In this document: positions 13,118 through 25,010 of the stretch, piece after piece
Position numbering within the stretch: position 1 is the stretch's first letter
Layout: every line of letters starts with the position of its first letter
From: Istiophorus platypterus
Taxonomy: Eukaryota; Chordata; Actinopteri; Istiophoriformes; Istiophoridae
DNA length: 64,000 bases
Reading direction: 5' to 3'
Assembly (NCBI GenBank): GCA_016859345.1
Contig: CM029131.1
Location: 4,894,820 to 4,958,819 of the forward strand
Made by a program: the position numbers and the translations under genes
The notes under the pieces: generated by a model
Databases searched by the model: none
What the model was told of the DNA's origin: nothing
What the model saw: only the letters and a program-made list of their open reading frames with translations

Positions 13118-14826
13118 TTACCAGGGCTTAAACATATGCACACCGATAAGCTAAAGCGACACAACAATCCTTGACACCAACGCTTTTTTTGAAGCTGGTA
13201 TTATTGAGAAACCAGCCTTTCCAAAAAAAGGGGTCTGTTTATCGAGAGCTTACAAATGCAGACAGACACAATCATTTGACTTCATTCTCTCCACTACTAT
13301 ATATTTTGGTCTTTTCTAGCCGATGGGGACGTCTAAGTAGAATCTGTTTCGGCGAGCTAGAGGAGATGTCTGTTGAGTGTAACCCCGAAAAAGGAAAGAA
13401 AACAAATGGTAATTGGTTTCACCCTGTCCATCTTAGTGTGTGATGGACTCCCCGGCAATGGGGCTAAGAGGAACTTGAAACCGACTGGGTATTATTGTGG
13501 ACTTGAGAGCAACTCCATCATGAAACTTTTCAAACATAAATGGGCGAGAACATGGGAAAGCGACACGCTGTGTTGGGAGTGAGGCTTTGTCTATCAAGAA
13601 GAATCCAGCTTCAAAGTTTTCTCACATATGCACTGAAGACACAGGGCATCTGTCTGAACATCTACTGTGTGTGGCGACATACGGCTTCAAAGTGCAACTC
13701 AAAAATGCATCGAGAACATTGGACATTCATCTTAACATCTCTCTGTTCGAGCATATATCAAAGAGTTGCTCAGCACCACAGGGTGATTCCTTCAGTCCAG
13801 CTAATGGGATTTAAATGAGTCCATGGTGAGGAAGTTGCTTTCCGTAAAATTTCACCCCATAAACTGTGGTCTATTAACACATTTCATTAAGTTGTTTTTT
13901 TTCCCTCTCACCCCGATAGAGCTGTTGCTGTCAGATTGCAGTTATTTAAAAGGCCAAAATGTAACATCGCTTGTCAACTTTAGCTCCCGTCTGACAGTCT
14001 TCTGACAGGTGTAGTTTCAAGCGTGATATTGTCTGCAAAACGCTTTGATAGCGCATCAGAAAACAGCAAAGTTGATGAGTGACTTCTGAAGATACCCGGA
14101 GTTTGGCAACTTGTTTTGTTTTAGATTGTTTTCTTACGCAAAAAAAACGACAAAAATGTCTGTGCCCTCTAAAACGACCACTCCAGAAAGATTGGCTCTC
14201 CACATCCACACACACGTGTGTTGTGTAACCTGTCCGATCCGACCTCTGGTTTGAAGCTGGCTGAAACTTTGCCGGTTTTTCAACCGCAGGAACGGGGGGA
14301 GGATGTCAACCAGTTGCATCATGGGTAATGTAGGTGCCAGGGTTGAGCAAGGAAGAAGAATACATGGAATAAAGAATGACCCCGGTTCTGCTGCATTGAT
14401 TTTGATCCTTTGTTTTAAACTATTCATTATTTATAACGTCAGTGGGTTGAGCGTGACTTTTTGTCTCTTATCAAGTATGTTTCTTTTTGACATTTTAAAT
14501 CCATAGATCGCTATTCCCTTTCACTGGCCCCGGTTGTGTGTGCACAGTGTACGTGTGTATATGACACAGTTGCACAAATTTACTACCATCGCCACCCGTA
14601 CTTGATCTTGTAATCAACTTGTCTACGTTCCATCTGTGTGTTATTAGGGTGTAAGCCTTTACATATTGACTCTTGTGGATCCCATTACATTTCTGTTTGG
14701 AGTTCTGGAACTCACTCCACGTACCCTGATCCAAACGTTTGCTGCTTCTAAGTGCCAGTGAACAAAAACTTGGCTGCCTTGCTTTTCAGTGCATTCAAGT
14801 GTTATTTTAAAATTGGAAAGGTATTT
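13118..14826. other. Noncoding DNA
   Basis: Several 60-97 codon frames overlap on both strands. None has recognisable similarity or convincing splice borders. Confidence 0.5.
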
Positions 14827-14846
14827 AAAAAAAAAAAAAAAAAAAA
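14827..14846. repeat. Poly(A) run, 20 nt
   Basis: Pure A run after 'ggtatttaa'. The sequence immediately before it is not recognisable as a retroposed element. Confidence 0.9.
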
Positions 14847-15900
14847 GATTCAATAGTTCATCCCCCTTTGATTAGACAATAATCACCTAAACACATTTAT
14901 ATGGACCTTTCTGGTGACATACGGCTTCTACTTTGGCAACTTTAAATTCACCGAATCCACTGTGTTTGTCCTGTCCATAGACTAAAATCACTTATGCAAG
15001 TGCATGTGCAATTAAGTAGTGTATTGACTTTCAATCAATAATCTTTTCCTTTAAAAATGAAAACAAAAAAATTGTAATCTCATTACTGCAAGTTAGTAAG
15101 AAAGTGTAAGTATGATTTGTTTGCTTGTACAGAAAAGGCTTATACCTGTCTAGTAAAATGAGAGGTTAATGTACACCAAGGTAAATGACTAGTTTAGTGC
15201 ATTTAGTGCTAAGCCATTTCTACCTACATGCCTCAGCCAGTCTGGTTGACCTTTGGCACTTGTTATACCGTGAAATGCAATGAGAAGGCTTTACTGTGGT
15301 AAGAGCTTTTTAACCTATTACCCTCGCGCTGCCGCCACCTGGTAAAAAGAACACCTCTGCCCTCAACGATTGAGTTATGTTGCGGCTATTTGGCAGAGGT
15401 ATACAATACGAGTGCTCACATATGCAAACAAAGTGCAGAAGTAGATGCAAAGCCGTAGTGAAATACTGCATGAAGTGAATGCACATTGAGGAAAACTCTT
15501 CTTTTGTAACAAAGCAGGCCATTCCCATCAGCGCGTGACTTATATCAAGGCCATTTTCTCAGCCTTACGTTGATGCGTGTGCACAAACACGTGCTGCAGA
15601 AGTAATATTTATTTCTTCAGTACTTCATCCTCCTCCTGTCTCACTATCTCTGGGATCTGCAGTATCCATTACCTTGGTCCTTGCAATCCCCCCAAGATTA
15701 CTTTGTTATCATCCATCTATATCCGTCTCTCACTCTATTTCCCTCCCTTACTCACTTTGTTTTCCTCTCATATAGCCTCTGCCCCCCTCCCGCCTTCTCC
15801 TGCCCCATGTCTCAGCAAATTTTATTAATAGAAACCGGCCACTCAGACATCAGTGGGTTGCAAATGACTGCAGCCCCCCCCCACTTCACAAAGATAGAAT
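14847..15900. other. Noncoding DNA, pyrimidine-rich near the end
   Basis: About 15620-15830 is strongly C/T-rich on the plus strand and borders the purine-rich block that follows. No gene recognised. Confidence 0.55.
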
Positions 15901-16065
15901 GTAGGGAAGAGAGAGAGAGAAAAGGAATGAATAGAGCCAGAAAAAGCGAGTGAGGTGGGGAGAGTGAGGACAGATTCAGAAAGAGGGGAGGAAAATTGAG
16001 GGGAGAGAGAGAGGAAAAGTAATTAAGGCAAGGGGAGAGGGGGAGAGACTAGAGACCCCACTCAA
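15901..16065. repeat. GA-rich purine tract
   Basis: About 165 bp of mostly purine sequence with several short (GA)n runs, the first at about 15908-15920. Mirror-type purine tracts like this can form triplex structures, but nothing here shows that one does. Confidence 0.8.
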
Positions 16066-16317
16066 TAAATCAGAGCTACCGAGCAACCTGTCAGTCTACA
16101 GGCTCTTTTTATTGGTCACTGAGGATCAGCTAGTATTAGTCACCAGGGTATCGCTGTGTGTGATTGGGCGGTCGAGTGGGCAATGCCTATGAGTGTCTGT
16201 CCATGTGTGTGTTTGCGTCTGGAAGGATTTCATCAATAAGACATGGATTGGGGCCACAGGCAGAGACAAGGAGTCATGTTGGAGATGGTGGGAGATGTGC
16301 AGAAGAAGAGCGGAGTC

Positions 16318-16320
<3 letters not shown>

Positions 16321-16357
<37 letters not shown>
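16321..16357. repeat. (GT)n microsatellite, about 18 units
   Basis: Pure GT run followed by GGGTGGGTG. It is the first of four GT arrays within 530 bp. Confidence 0.97.
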
Positions 16358-16365
<8 letters not shown>

Positions 16366-16408
16366 CATGTATGTGCAAACTGCATAAGTGTGTGTCAGTT
16401 AAAAGGGC

Positions 16409-16450
16409 GAGCGAGAGAGTGAGAGAGAGAGAGAGAGGGGGGAGAGAGAC
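16409..16450. repeat. (GA)n microsatellite
   Basis: GCGAGAGAG followed by about nine GA units, a run of G and further GA units, on the same strand as the purine tract at 15901. Confidence 0.9.
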
Positions 16451-16580
16451 AGAGATAACAAGTGGGGTATTCATGTAGGGTAATGAAAGAGCGTACAGCA
16501 GGAGAGAGAGCACAGGGATAGCCGTCATTAGATGAGCCAGTCCTCGCTAATGATCATCGGGAGCAGCAGTAGCAGCCTAT

Positions 16581-16604
16581 GCGTGCGTGTGTGTGTGTGT
16601 GTGT
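16581..16604. repeat. (GT)n microsatellite, short
   Basis: GCGTGC followed by nine or ten GT units. Translation of the reverse strand across these arrays gives a long Thr/His-rich frame that is not a gene. Confidence 0.9.
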
Positions 16605-16668
16605 ATTTGTGTGTGGACCCGACTGTGAGCGCATGTGCATACATCTGAGCATGCGCAACATTGAATAT

Positions 16669-16698
16669 GTGTGTGTGTGTGTGTGTGCGTGGGGGGGG
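16669..16698. repeat. (GT)n plus G8 run
   Basis: About ten GT units, then GCGT and a run of eight G. Confidence 0.9.
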
Positions 16699-16812
16699 AT
16701 CATGATTCAAGGCCCCCTTGCCATCTCTAACACCCACAAGCATTAAGGTTATTATTGATGATGGGGCTCCTTGTGATTCTGGGTTGTGTGTCTGTATGTG
16801 TCTGTGTATGTA

Positions 16813-16815
<3 letters not shown>

Positions 16816-16848
<33 letters not shown>

Positions 16849-16889
16849 GGGGTCTGCCAAATGAAAAGGACAAAATTCCCCCCCCCCCC
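16816..16889. repeat. (GT)n array with G-run, then a C12 run
   Basis: GT repeats at 16816-16846 end in seven G. After 25 bp of ordinary sequence a run of twelve C follows at 16878-16889. The G and C runs could pair as a short inverted repeat. Confidence 0.9.
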
Positions 16890-19800
16890 AGGCGCCTATT
16901 ATGGCTGCGCACGGCTTCGGCAGCAGGGTCAGTCTGAAAGATACAAGGAGCGATAGATAGAATCCGAGACAAGACGGACGGTGAGTCCCCTCTAACAAGA
17001 CCTGAAAGACCGACTCACACACACATACACACACGTTGGCCAATCAGTCGTCAAGCTGCCGCTGTGACATGAGTGATCCTCCGGGAAGTCCCCGACTCCT
17101 CCTCCTCCTCCCAATCCCAGTCCTGGGGTTCTGAAGTTTTATGACGATTTGAGGATCACTCGGTGTTTGAGCCTCAAAGCACCGCTGACTGCCTGCTCTA
17201 TCACCTGACACATGCTGCAGTGGGGGTTAATGGGAGCTAAAGGGACCCTGTGGAGTTCTTTCTGAAAACACATTCAGCTATGATTAAATCCAGTGATTCT
17301 CAGCAAAACAAATTTTCTCCAACCTTAAGGCCTAAAACTTAATTTAAAGGGGTTTTTGACCTCATAAAACCTTCACAATTTTCTAATTTGAAAACCCGCA
17401 TTTTCTACATTCTGCCAGCAACTGTTAGCTGTCAGCACCCTTTTATTTGACAGAAGGTTGCTTTGACTGCTGCTTCACCTGCCCAGGTTGACAGGGGTGT
17501 GTTTGTATCGAGCACGGCTGGAATTACGTTTCTGCCCAGGTACACATGGATGTCTCCTGGGGCCTGTGCGGAGAAGTGTGTTATGGGTAGGAATATTGCA
17601 GAGGCTCGCAGAGAAGAGCGCGTGTCAGCTGGCACTCACCTAGCGGTCACAAACTCTGCAGGGTGCCATTAACAATATGGACTTTTGAGAGCTGATAGCA
17701 ACGGTGACGAACGGTAGCGGAGCTCTCTAACTGCTGATGGCTTCAAGCTAAAGAATTCCGAACCTCTGAACTATGGGGATTTGCAAGAGTGTATAGTTTA
17801 CGTGAGGCAGAGCAAACATAGAAAAGTAGCACATAATCCCACGAAGCAGCTAATTAGGATTCTACAGACTATATCAGACAGTAAAAAAAAAAAGAAAAAG
17901 GAAAAGGAAAAAATAGAACAAAAATTAACAATTCTCCCACCTCACATCTACATGAGCTGTAATATGTAGGTCAGTGTTTGAGATTTTTATTTAAGTACCG
18001 GAAGGACAGACGTGTCCGATATTAATTTTTCCGACATTGCAGTCCACAGCAAATTTGTTAACATTGTGACTTCAACCATCAGTGAATGGCGAAATACCAC
18101 TGGATGCATGCAGTGGTGAGCGAATTAGGGTCAATATATGATTTAGCCGAATGTTGATTGAAATATATTTTGCATACTAGAGATAAATTTTTTAAACTTA
18201 ACAATGCATATTTCTATAATTAGTTTTAGATCCTCAATGAGATCTTCATTTTATTGGCCTAACGTATATGAGATCTTATTCTATTGATGTTCCAAATTAA
18301 ATTTTAACGACAATACTCTGAATTTATCTCCTGTTGAATAAAACTTGCTTCAGCCATTGCAATAAAATCTTTACTGCATGATATTAAGACCCATTGTTCT
18401 GTTATTTTTTATTATTTTAGATAAGCCTTAATTCATCCTTTGCAAAGGCATTTTGTGGACATCGATATTTTAAACATATTACAGCAATTAAATATACTTT
18501 AAAAACAAAGTAAGCAACTAAAAAACTTCCACTATCAATGTGCTGACTCACATCCATCAATCCTGTTATTAAATGAAGGATGTTTCATCCCAGTGCTTTT
18601 GTCTTTACAGTGCAGTGGGTTTACATTTGGATTAAAGTCTGAGACTTTAAGTACAGTTTGACCTTTACGTTCATCACTCTTGAAATTAGAGTGAGCAGAC
18701 ACAGTGTAAACTCAGAATAATTGTCCACAGCTTGATTTTTGTTTCTGCCTCTTAGTCTGATTTATAATGACTTTCCAGATCGAGAAACAAAGAAATTAAG
18801 ATAAATGAGCATGGACACACAGAGTGCCTCTCCACTCTGAGACAGATACTGCTTAATGCCACACAATGGCATCTTTTTGGCAGGGCCTTTTGACGTGACA
18901 CAGCGCCAGTGTCTCATCTCAGTCGCAGCTCAGCGGCAGTGCAAAGCCATTATCACCTTCAGGCAGGGGGAATAGGAGCAGAGGATTACCCCTGCAACAG
19001 TCAAATATTGCTTGACTCTGAGCCATTATCCCAAAGCCCCCTTATTCACTTCTCAGCCTTGCATTCATCACCTCCAGATCCTCGAGCAGCTCTGCTGCCT
19101 TTCACTCCACACACACAGCATGCGTAGACACTGCTTGCTGGCAACCACTTCTCCCTGTGGTGCACATGCAGTTTGTGTATCGTCCTGCGAAGAAAAGAAT
19201 AGCTGCAACAATGCAGATCAATGCAAATTTCCTAAGTGAAGGGAATTACGCCTTTTTTTTTTAAGTTTAATTTTTTAATTTAGCACATTTTCTGGAGGTT
19301 TATGGGAATGACGCAGGCCAGAAAATGTTACGATACTGATAGACACTAACATTTAGTGCCAAAATGCATCAGTCCAGAGCAATTTCAGATGATCATACAA
19401 AAGTAAAGCAGCCTATTAAACTCCTTGGCCAGCGATCTATTCAGGCCTTCAGGGATAATTGTGATATTGTGATGTGTTAAATGTCTCCCTGCTCACTATT
19501 CCCCATCTGGATGTATCTGTCTCATCCTATTTCTGTATGAAAAATAAGATACACAGTCAAAGGAAAGAAGTACGACATTTCAAAGGCTTTATGGGCTCCT
19601 CACTCCACATTTCAGTGTAGAGTTAAGCATATATCAATAAGTGACACACTTTGCATAAAAAAATATAAAAAAATCACACTTAGACAATGAGTCATAACTC
19701 TTTGAAATCTGAACACAGGGATACGATACACATACGTTTCAATTCAGTGTAGCTTATATTTTCTGAGGTTATCAGTATCTCCAATGCTTAGTGTGAATAA

Positions 19801-20624
19801 ACATCCACAATTCTGTGTAGGGATCATGGAAAAAAGCCACTACTCATAAGTCCTGAATTTGCCAGGTAATCATTTTGTTTTGAACTTTCTTCGTTGTCAG
19901 AGAAATCCAGAGGAAGTAGTGTCAAACTGCGAACAGGGACTTATAATAGCTAATTCAGCCCGATGTTTGCCAAAACTTAAACGATTATAGGCCAGAAAAC
20001 CAGGGCTACAGTTGTTACGCAAAGCATAACTCACTAAATCCACGGCATCATTATACGAACATCTATACCACGTAATACCCCAAAGCATTATGGGACTGTA
20101 GCTTGTAAAGTACAAGGTAAGACAAAAGAATAATAATAATAGGAAAATCAACTATTGATATTATTTTTTCATGCCATAATATCTATATTCTGTTGACATT
20201 GCTACATCAACACAGCTCTTGTATTCTTGGAGCACTGAAACTGTCTTCTCTCAATTTATATACATGCATTTTCCCCACAGATATACAGACAAAACATTCA
20301 AACAATATATTCCATGGTATGTCGGAATGAAACTGACAAGTCTTTGGTATCCAACTGACTAACTAGCTGGCAGACTAGAGATACCAGAGACATTTTGTTT
20401 ACAGTGATCCATCATTACATTGACTTGGGCAAAAACACTGGGCTCTGGTAGATAAAACGCCTTTGAAAAGCCATTTTGCATTTGGAGACAATGACATGAT
20501 TAGTGTGTCAGTCCAAGCTCCAGTGTTTGCCTGGCTGGTCACCAGCAAGCAGCTTTTAGGTCACCATTATTATAGAGAATCAAGAATATACACACTCATG
20601 CATAATCACACAGAAAACCATATG
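16890..20624. other. Noncoding DNA
   Basis: A GC-richer stretch at about 16890-17250 includes a short (CTC)n run at 17097-17111 but no recognisable exon. An A/G-rich run lies at 17882-17930. About 17950-18600 is very AT-rich and featureless. No gene was recognised. Confidence 0.55.
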
Positions 20625-20670
20625 TTTTATTATTATTATTATTGTTATTATCATTATTATTATTATGATG
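20625..20670. repeat. (TTA)n microsatellite, imperfect
   Basis: About 14 trinucleotide units of TAT/ATT with TGT and TCA variants, ending in GATGATG. Confidence 0.9.
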
Positions 20671-20780
20671 ATTGGTTTTAACATATTTAAATCAAATTCA
20701 GTGGGTTAGGCTCAAATGCATTTTTATGTTATTGGCATTAAAGGTCAGCTTTTCTATTGAAATATCTAATTCATGTTTAC

Positions 20781-20801
20781 TTAAGTAATAATATTACTTA
20801 A
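20781..20801. repeat. Small perfect inverted repeat
   Basis: Nine-base arms TTAAGTAAT and ATTACTTAA flank a three-base centre, directly followed by an A-run. At this AT content it may be chance. Confidence 0.5.
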
Positions 20802-21750
20802 AAAAAAAGAAAAAAAAAGAAAACGATGTCTGGATCCCTTGGTCTTCCAGGCAATTTATTGCATGTTTATTCACTTTTGGCAAAGAAGGACACCTTTATT
20901 AGTTTTCACTGTAATGGAAAATTGAGTGCGCAGTAATGAATACACATTATTAAATACTCAAGAGAGATGCTGGCTGCTATGTGGAAACATAGCTCCCCAA
21001 CATTTTAATGGGTTCTTGTCAAGAGGCTGAGGGCAGGAGAACTGCCTATACTGTAGATTTCTAAATGGTCTGTGCAAATGAGAGAAGATGTAGGGGTGGA
21101 GGAGTACCCGATCGTAGTGAAAATACACACATGTACAGTATATGGTATTCATTATACCAGCTGGCACATATACCTGAGAATAACAGCCTCTCCCACTTGC
21201 CCCGCTATCATTTATTCCTCATTTTTCATTCATGCTTTTTCATCCTTTTTCTCAAACCCTCCGGAGGGCACCTCCTGGGACAATGCTTCTGCTTCTCTAC
21301 TGATGGAGACAGGCTCTATTATGCAGCCCCGGTCCAGGTTGGCAAGGGAGGCGGAGGATTGGGTTACCATAAAACTTTGTCTTAAGTATGTCAAAACTCA
21401 AAGAAACTTGTCAAACCCTACCGAGCAGACAGCCTCAGAGACCCAAGGGCGCCATCTCAGCCTAGCTGACCTTAGCTGTTAAGGTGGTGACCCACTGGTA
21501 GCAACCTATTATACAGACACTGTGAAAATATAATAAATGTCACACAACCAGACTGATCTTGTTTCATTCATATTAACGGAAGAAGGGGAGCATTATTTTT
21601 TTATTAATCTTCAATAAATCCAATAAAAAGATCAATGTATTAGATGTATTACTCCATCTCTTAATACTTCCTGCTGATCCTTTCAGAGTTCATTGATTCT
21701 CACTAAAGAACTAAGTGTTCACAAATATGTAGTTTCATTTATTAAAAAAA
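20802..21750. other. Noncoding DNA
   Basis: Overlapping frames of 106 and 136 codons at about 21065-21482 lie in two phases on the plus strand. Neither has a recognisable domain or convincing splice borders, so I treat them as chance. Confidence 0.5.
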
Positions 21751-21822
21751 AATAGCTCGAAGCACCACTGGGTGCAGCCTCACAGAGTTTCTAGCATGGC
21801 TGTAGACACTGAGTCTTGTAGG
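21751..21822 (+). mobile_element. Repeat A, 3'-end fragment
   Basis: The stretch runs 'agcaccactggg', 'gcctcacagag', 'ctagcatggctgtagacac', 'gtcttgta'. This matches the end of a dispersed repeat that I recognise as abundant in percomorph fish and that recurs in this window at 24761, 44950 and 63215. The class of the element (non-autonomous transposon or other) is not evident from the sequence. Confidence 0.6.
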
Positions 21823-23440
21823 ACCACGGGGGCCCTGTTGTACAGAGAATTAAGCTACAGTATCTCAGGATTTGGCTGCACGGGAAACACTTACTCATAG
21901 GATCAATCTGATGCTGGTTTTGATTTTTTCAAGTGCTTTGTTGACACATGAAATATCACCAGATGCATCCTGTGAAAACACGGTGATGTCCTGGATGTTT
22001 TTTTTTCTTCTTTACATGACACATTGTGCCATGTTTTTTGCGAATGCTCCTCCATTTCAGGACAATGTGATGGTTGCTCGCTGCAAGTTTCCCATAATCA
22101 TCTTGTATTTTTATTTATTTTATTTTCTTTTTTTTTACTTTTCATGAATAAATTAAAGTATAAATAAATAAAGTAACTTTCACAGCCCTCCTTGTGAGGA
22201 AGCCTCTCTAAGCAAAAAGGATTATACCCTGTAGCTTTGATGGTGAACCAGTGGGATAGGAGATTAGCTCAGCAGACACATTCACTACTACAGAGATGGG
22301 TAGAGAGTGCTGCCCAATTATCCTGGATATCTACTTTAAGGAGCTTTATAAACAGGATCTCTTGTTAAAAGTAACAAAATCCACTCCCACACTATTAAGA
22401 TATCTCTCTAGGTATTAAGTGTTTTTTTGGAGTTCTTCCTGCAGTTATTCTAATGTTACTATTCACTTTTATTGCTACTTTCAGGTCAACACATTATATA
22501 TAAATAAAGGATTCAGCATTTCACCACCATCATTTTATTCCTGCCAGCGTTTGTATGGCTTTTAAACAGCATTTAGCTCTTGATGTTGGGAGATAATGAT
22601 TGATAAAATTGATAATGACAATTTTACATTGTGATTTAATTAAAAAAACATATATATATATCATTAAACGTCCCCAAATACCCCTTAGGGTATGATTATT
22701 TTAACTTTCAGCTACACTCTTTCCCACAGGCTGTCAGTTTATTTGTGTTGACAGACTCCATTTTTGCTTTGTTCTTCACAAATCAAATATCCTGAGAAAA
22801 CAGACAAACATCACGTTCCCTTTGTACGGGTAAAAACGTACAACTGTAGTCCTGTCTTTCAGAATTAGCCGCCTGTCTGTTTGCTTTTTGGTGGGGACGA
22901 GAAAAAAAAAACTCCTAAGCACACAAGTCATTTCGGGACAGGCAAAGTCTGTTTGAGTGGGCTGCCCAAAATAACTCCTACGTGCGAGGTCGCTGCAGCT
23001 GTGGTTTACATGTGTAGGTGAAAAGTGCAACAGCAACAGTTTTAGCATAGTAACAGCAGGGGAGTCGAGAAGAACCGAGTGTTACCCTTTATTTGAAATG
23101 CGACACAGACTATCAGTGGTAATGTGGCTGAAGAAATTGCCTTCCTTGCTTCTTCCTCTATACATTTCCCTCTGCTGAATGTCAATGAAAAGAGGTGGGT
23201 GTGGAGAGAGGCCTAACCTTTTCCCCGATATCTACATTTCTGTTCCATAGCCTAGATTATGATTACAAGATTCCTATATGTGGTACAAGACGGTAAGATA
23301 GAGGGAGAGAAAGAGAGATCAAGCTTGACAGAGATGGATAGAAAGCGAGGGGGTAAGAGAGGTTGATGAAGTGAGAGGAGAGGAGGAGTACGGCAAGGAG
23401 AGTGAACGCTATCAGTCAGTGAAATATACCCGATGCCATC
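21823..23440. other. Noncoding AT-rich DNA
   Basis: No gene recognised. T-rich and A-rich runs are scattered through it, with a short (AT)n at about 22650-22661. A purine-rich stretch lies at about 23291-23410. Confidence 0.55.
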
Positions 23441-23610
23441 GGCACCAAAGGAAAACATCACTGTTCTGGGGTGTCAAGTTGAGATGGACGACCGGGACAC
23501 TTGCTCTGTGTGAGATCCTCCGAGTGTGTTTTTACCCGATTGCGCGAGCGTGCGCGCGAGCGTGCGCGTCTTTGTGTGGGCATCTGAGTACGTGCGAGCC
23601 CGTGTGAAAA
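23441..23610. other. Short CpG-rich stretch with alternating purine/pyrimidine core
   Basis: The core at about 23541-23570 is an imperfect repeat of GCGCGAGCGT-type units, almost wholly alternating purine and pyrimidine and very rich in CpG. Surrounding sequence is also CpG-rich relative to the window. Such DNA can adopt Z-form and can mark an unmethylated regulatory patch. Neither role is shown here. Confidence 0.5.
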
Positions 23611-23949
23611 AAGAGAGAATGAATTCCCGTTTGATGCATCGCAGCCACGAAAGTAATGGCTCGCTCTGAGATCACTGCAAGCTGCCCACTTCGCCCGTGT
23701 ACGCACACACAGATGCACAGGGCAAGTCCGGCAATCAACACCATCACGACGGCAGTCTGCTGTGGCAGGGAGAAAAAAAATGAATGCATCGCCCTGGGAG
23801 CAAAGCTGCAAGTACGGAGCTATTATTTGCCTGCCTGGCATCAACGCTTTGGTTGAAACAGTGTAAATAAAGCAGTGTATCCAGCAATGATTATACAGAG
23901 AATTCTTTCTCTGATGTTTGCTTTTTCCTGTTCTGACACGGAAGTTTAG

Positions 23950-23950
23950 A

Positions 23951-24046
<96 letters not shown>

Positions 24047-24050
24047 TATA
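23950..24050. repeat. (TA)n microsatellite, about 100 bp
   Basis: About 48 TA units, with one G substitution near the start and one C near the end. It is the second-longest simple repeat in the window. Long Ile-Tyr frames on the minus strand are translations of it. Confidence 0.97.
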
Positions 24051-24059
24051 GATTGACAA

Positions 24060-24093
24060 ATAGACAGATAGATAGATAGATATGTAGATAGAC
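24060..24093. repeat. (GATA)n microsatellite
   Basis: About six GATA units with TAGACA and TATGTA variants, ten bases after the TA array. Confidence 0.85.
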
Positions 24094-24760
24094 TGTTGAG
24101 AAGAAGAGAATAAGGGCTTTTTCTATACATGTCAAATAATGTGGGCGTCAGTTCACAAAGCAGCACATCTAAACACTAGTAGAGATTAAATAAAGGAAAA
24201 TACCCATTCTGGTGGTTGTTTCGACAGCCCTATTTCCACTATGTATTGGCTATTGAACCAATTATCCTCAGCCAGTAATGATGGGCCCTGGCTCATGATG
24301 TTTTCGCAGGCCTCACTCACCTCGGGACATGTGCAATAATGCACTTCGATTGGATCGATCAGGAATTCATAATACCGTTCCCCCAATAAACAAGGATATT
24401 CTAAAATTAGCTGAGCATAAAGGGATATAAAGTACAAAAATACTGTGATTATTTCAGAAACTGTGAGACGTGAGCTCGTTTTTCTCCATTTTTAAAATGA
24501 TGTATCCTCAAGGTCTATCACAGTTTATTGAAGGAACTGAAATTAATTTGTGGCAGGCACAAATGTGGAGGAAAGAAGAATACTGAAGGCCGTCTCTCCA
24601 GAGCACAGGAGGACCAAATAGACTGTTGACAACACACGAAGATTACTATAAATTACAATGATATTGTAACCAAATTTTGTACACGATTACTGAAAGTCAA
24701 TCCACATTTTCAATTCTTGGGAGATATCTTTCCAGCTGCTGTATGATTGTCGTGTCATTT
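24094..24760. other. Noncoding DNA
   Basis: Nothing recognisable. Confidence 0.55.
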
Positions 24761-25010
24761 TGAACAGATATTCAGGGTTCCCAGAGGATGAATCCTAACG
24801 ATAGTGGGGATCGGGTCCCCTTAACGTGAACTGTACTTTGAATTTTGTGCTAATTAGCATCTTGCTAGACTAAGATGGTTAACACAATGAAAATTATTCC
24901 TACTTAACATCTTTACCTTAACATTTATTTATCATTGTAAGCATGATAGCATGCTAACTTCAGTATTTAGCTCAATGTGATGCTTGTAGAGCTGGAGACT
25001 CGTAATCGCC
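24761..25010 (+). mobile_element. Repeat A, partial and diverged copy
   Basis: Contains 'cccagaggatgaatcctaac', later 'gtgctaattagcat', 'ctaagatggttaacac', 'gatagcatgctaac' and 'tttagctcaatg' in the family order. The 5' half with the 'ggattgattgcc' core is missing. It has the same orientation as the other copies in the window. Confidence 0.7.

Noticed and set aside
16905..16925. 'gcttcggcagca', resembling part of a U6 snRNA
   Set aside because: The match is about ten bases and the rest of U6 is absent.
16528..17043. 171-codon minus-strand frame
   Set aside because: It passes through three GT/CA arrays and a C-run, with Thr-His and Cys-Val runs from the repeats and no known domain.
23458..24166. 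225-codon and 91-codon minus-strand frames
   Set aside because: Driven by the (TA)n array, which reads Ile-Tyr without stops.
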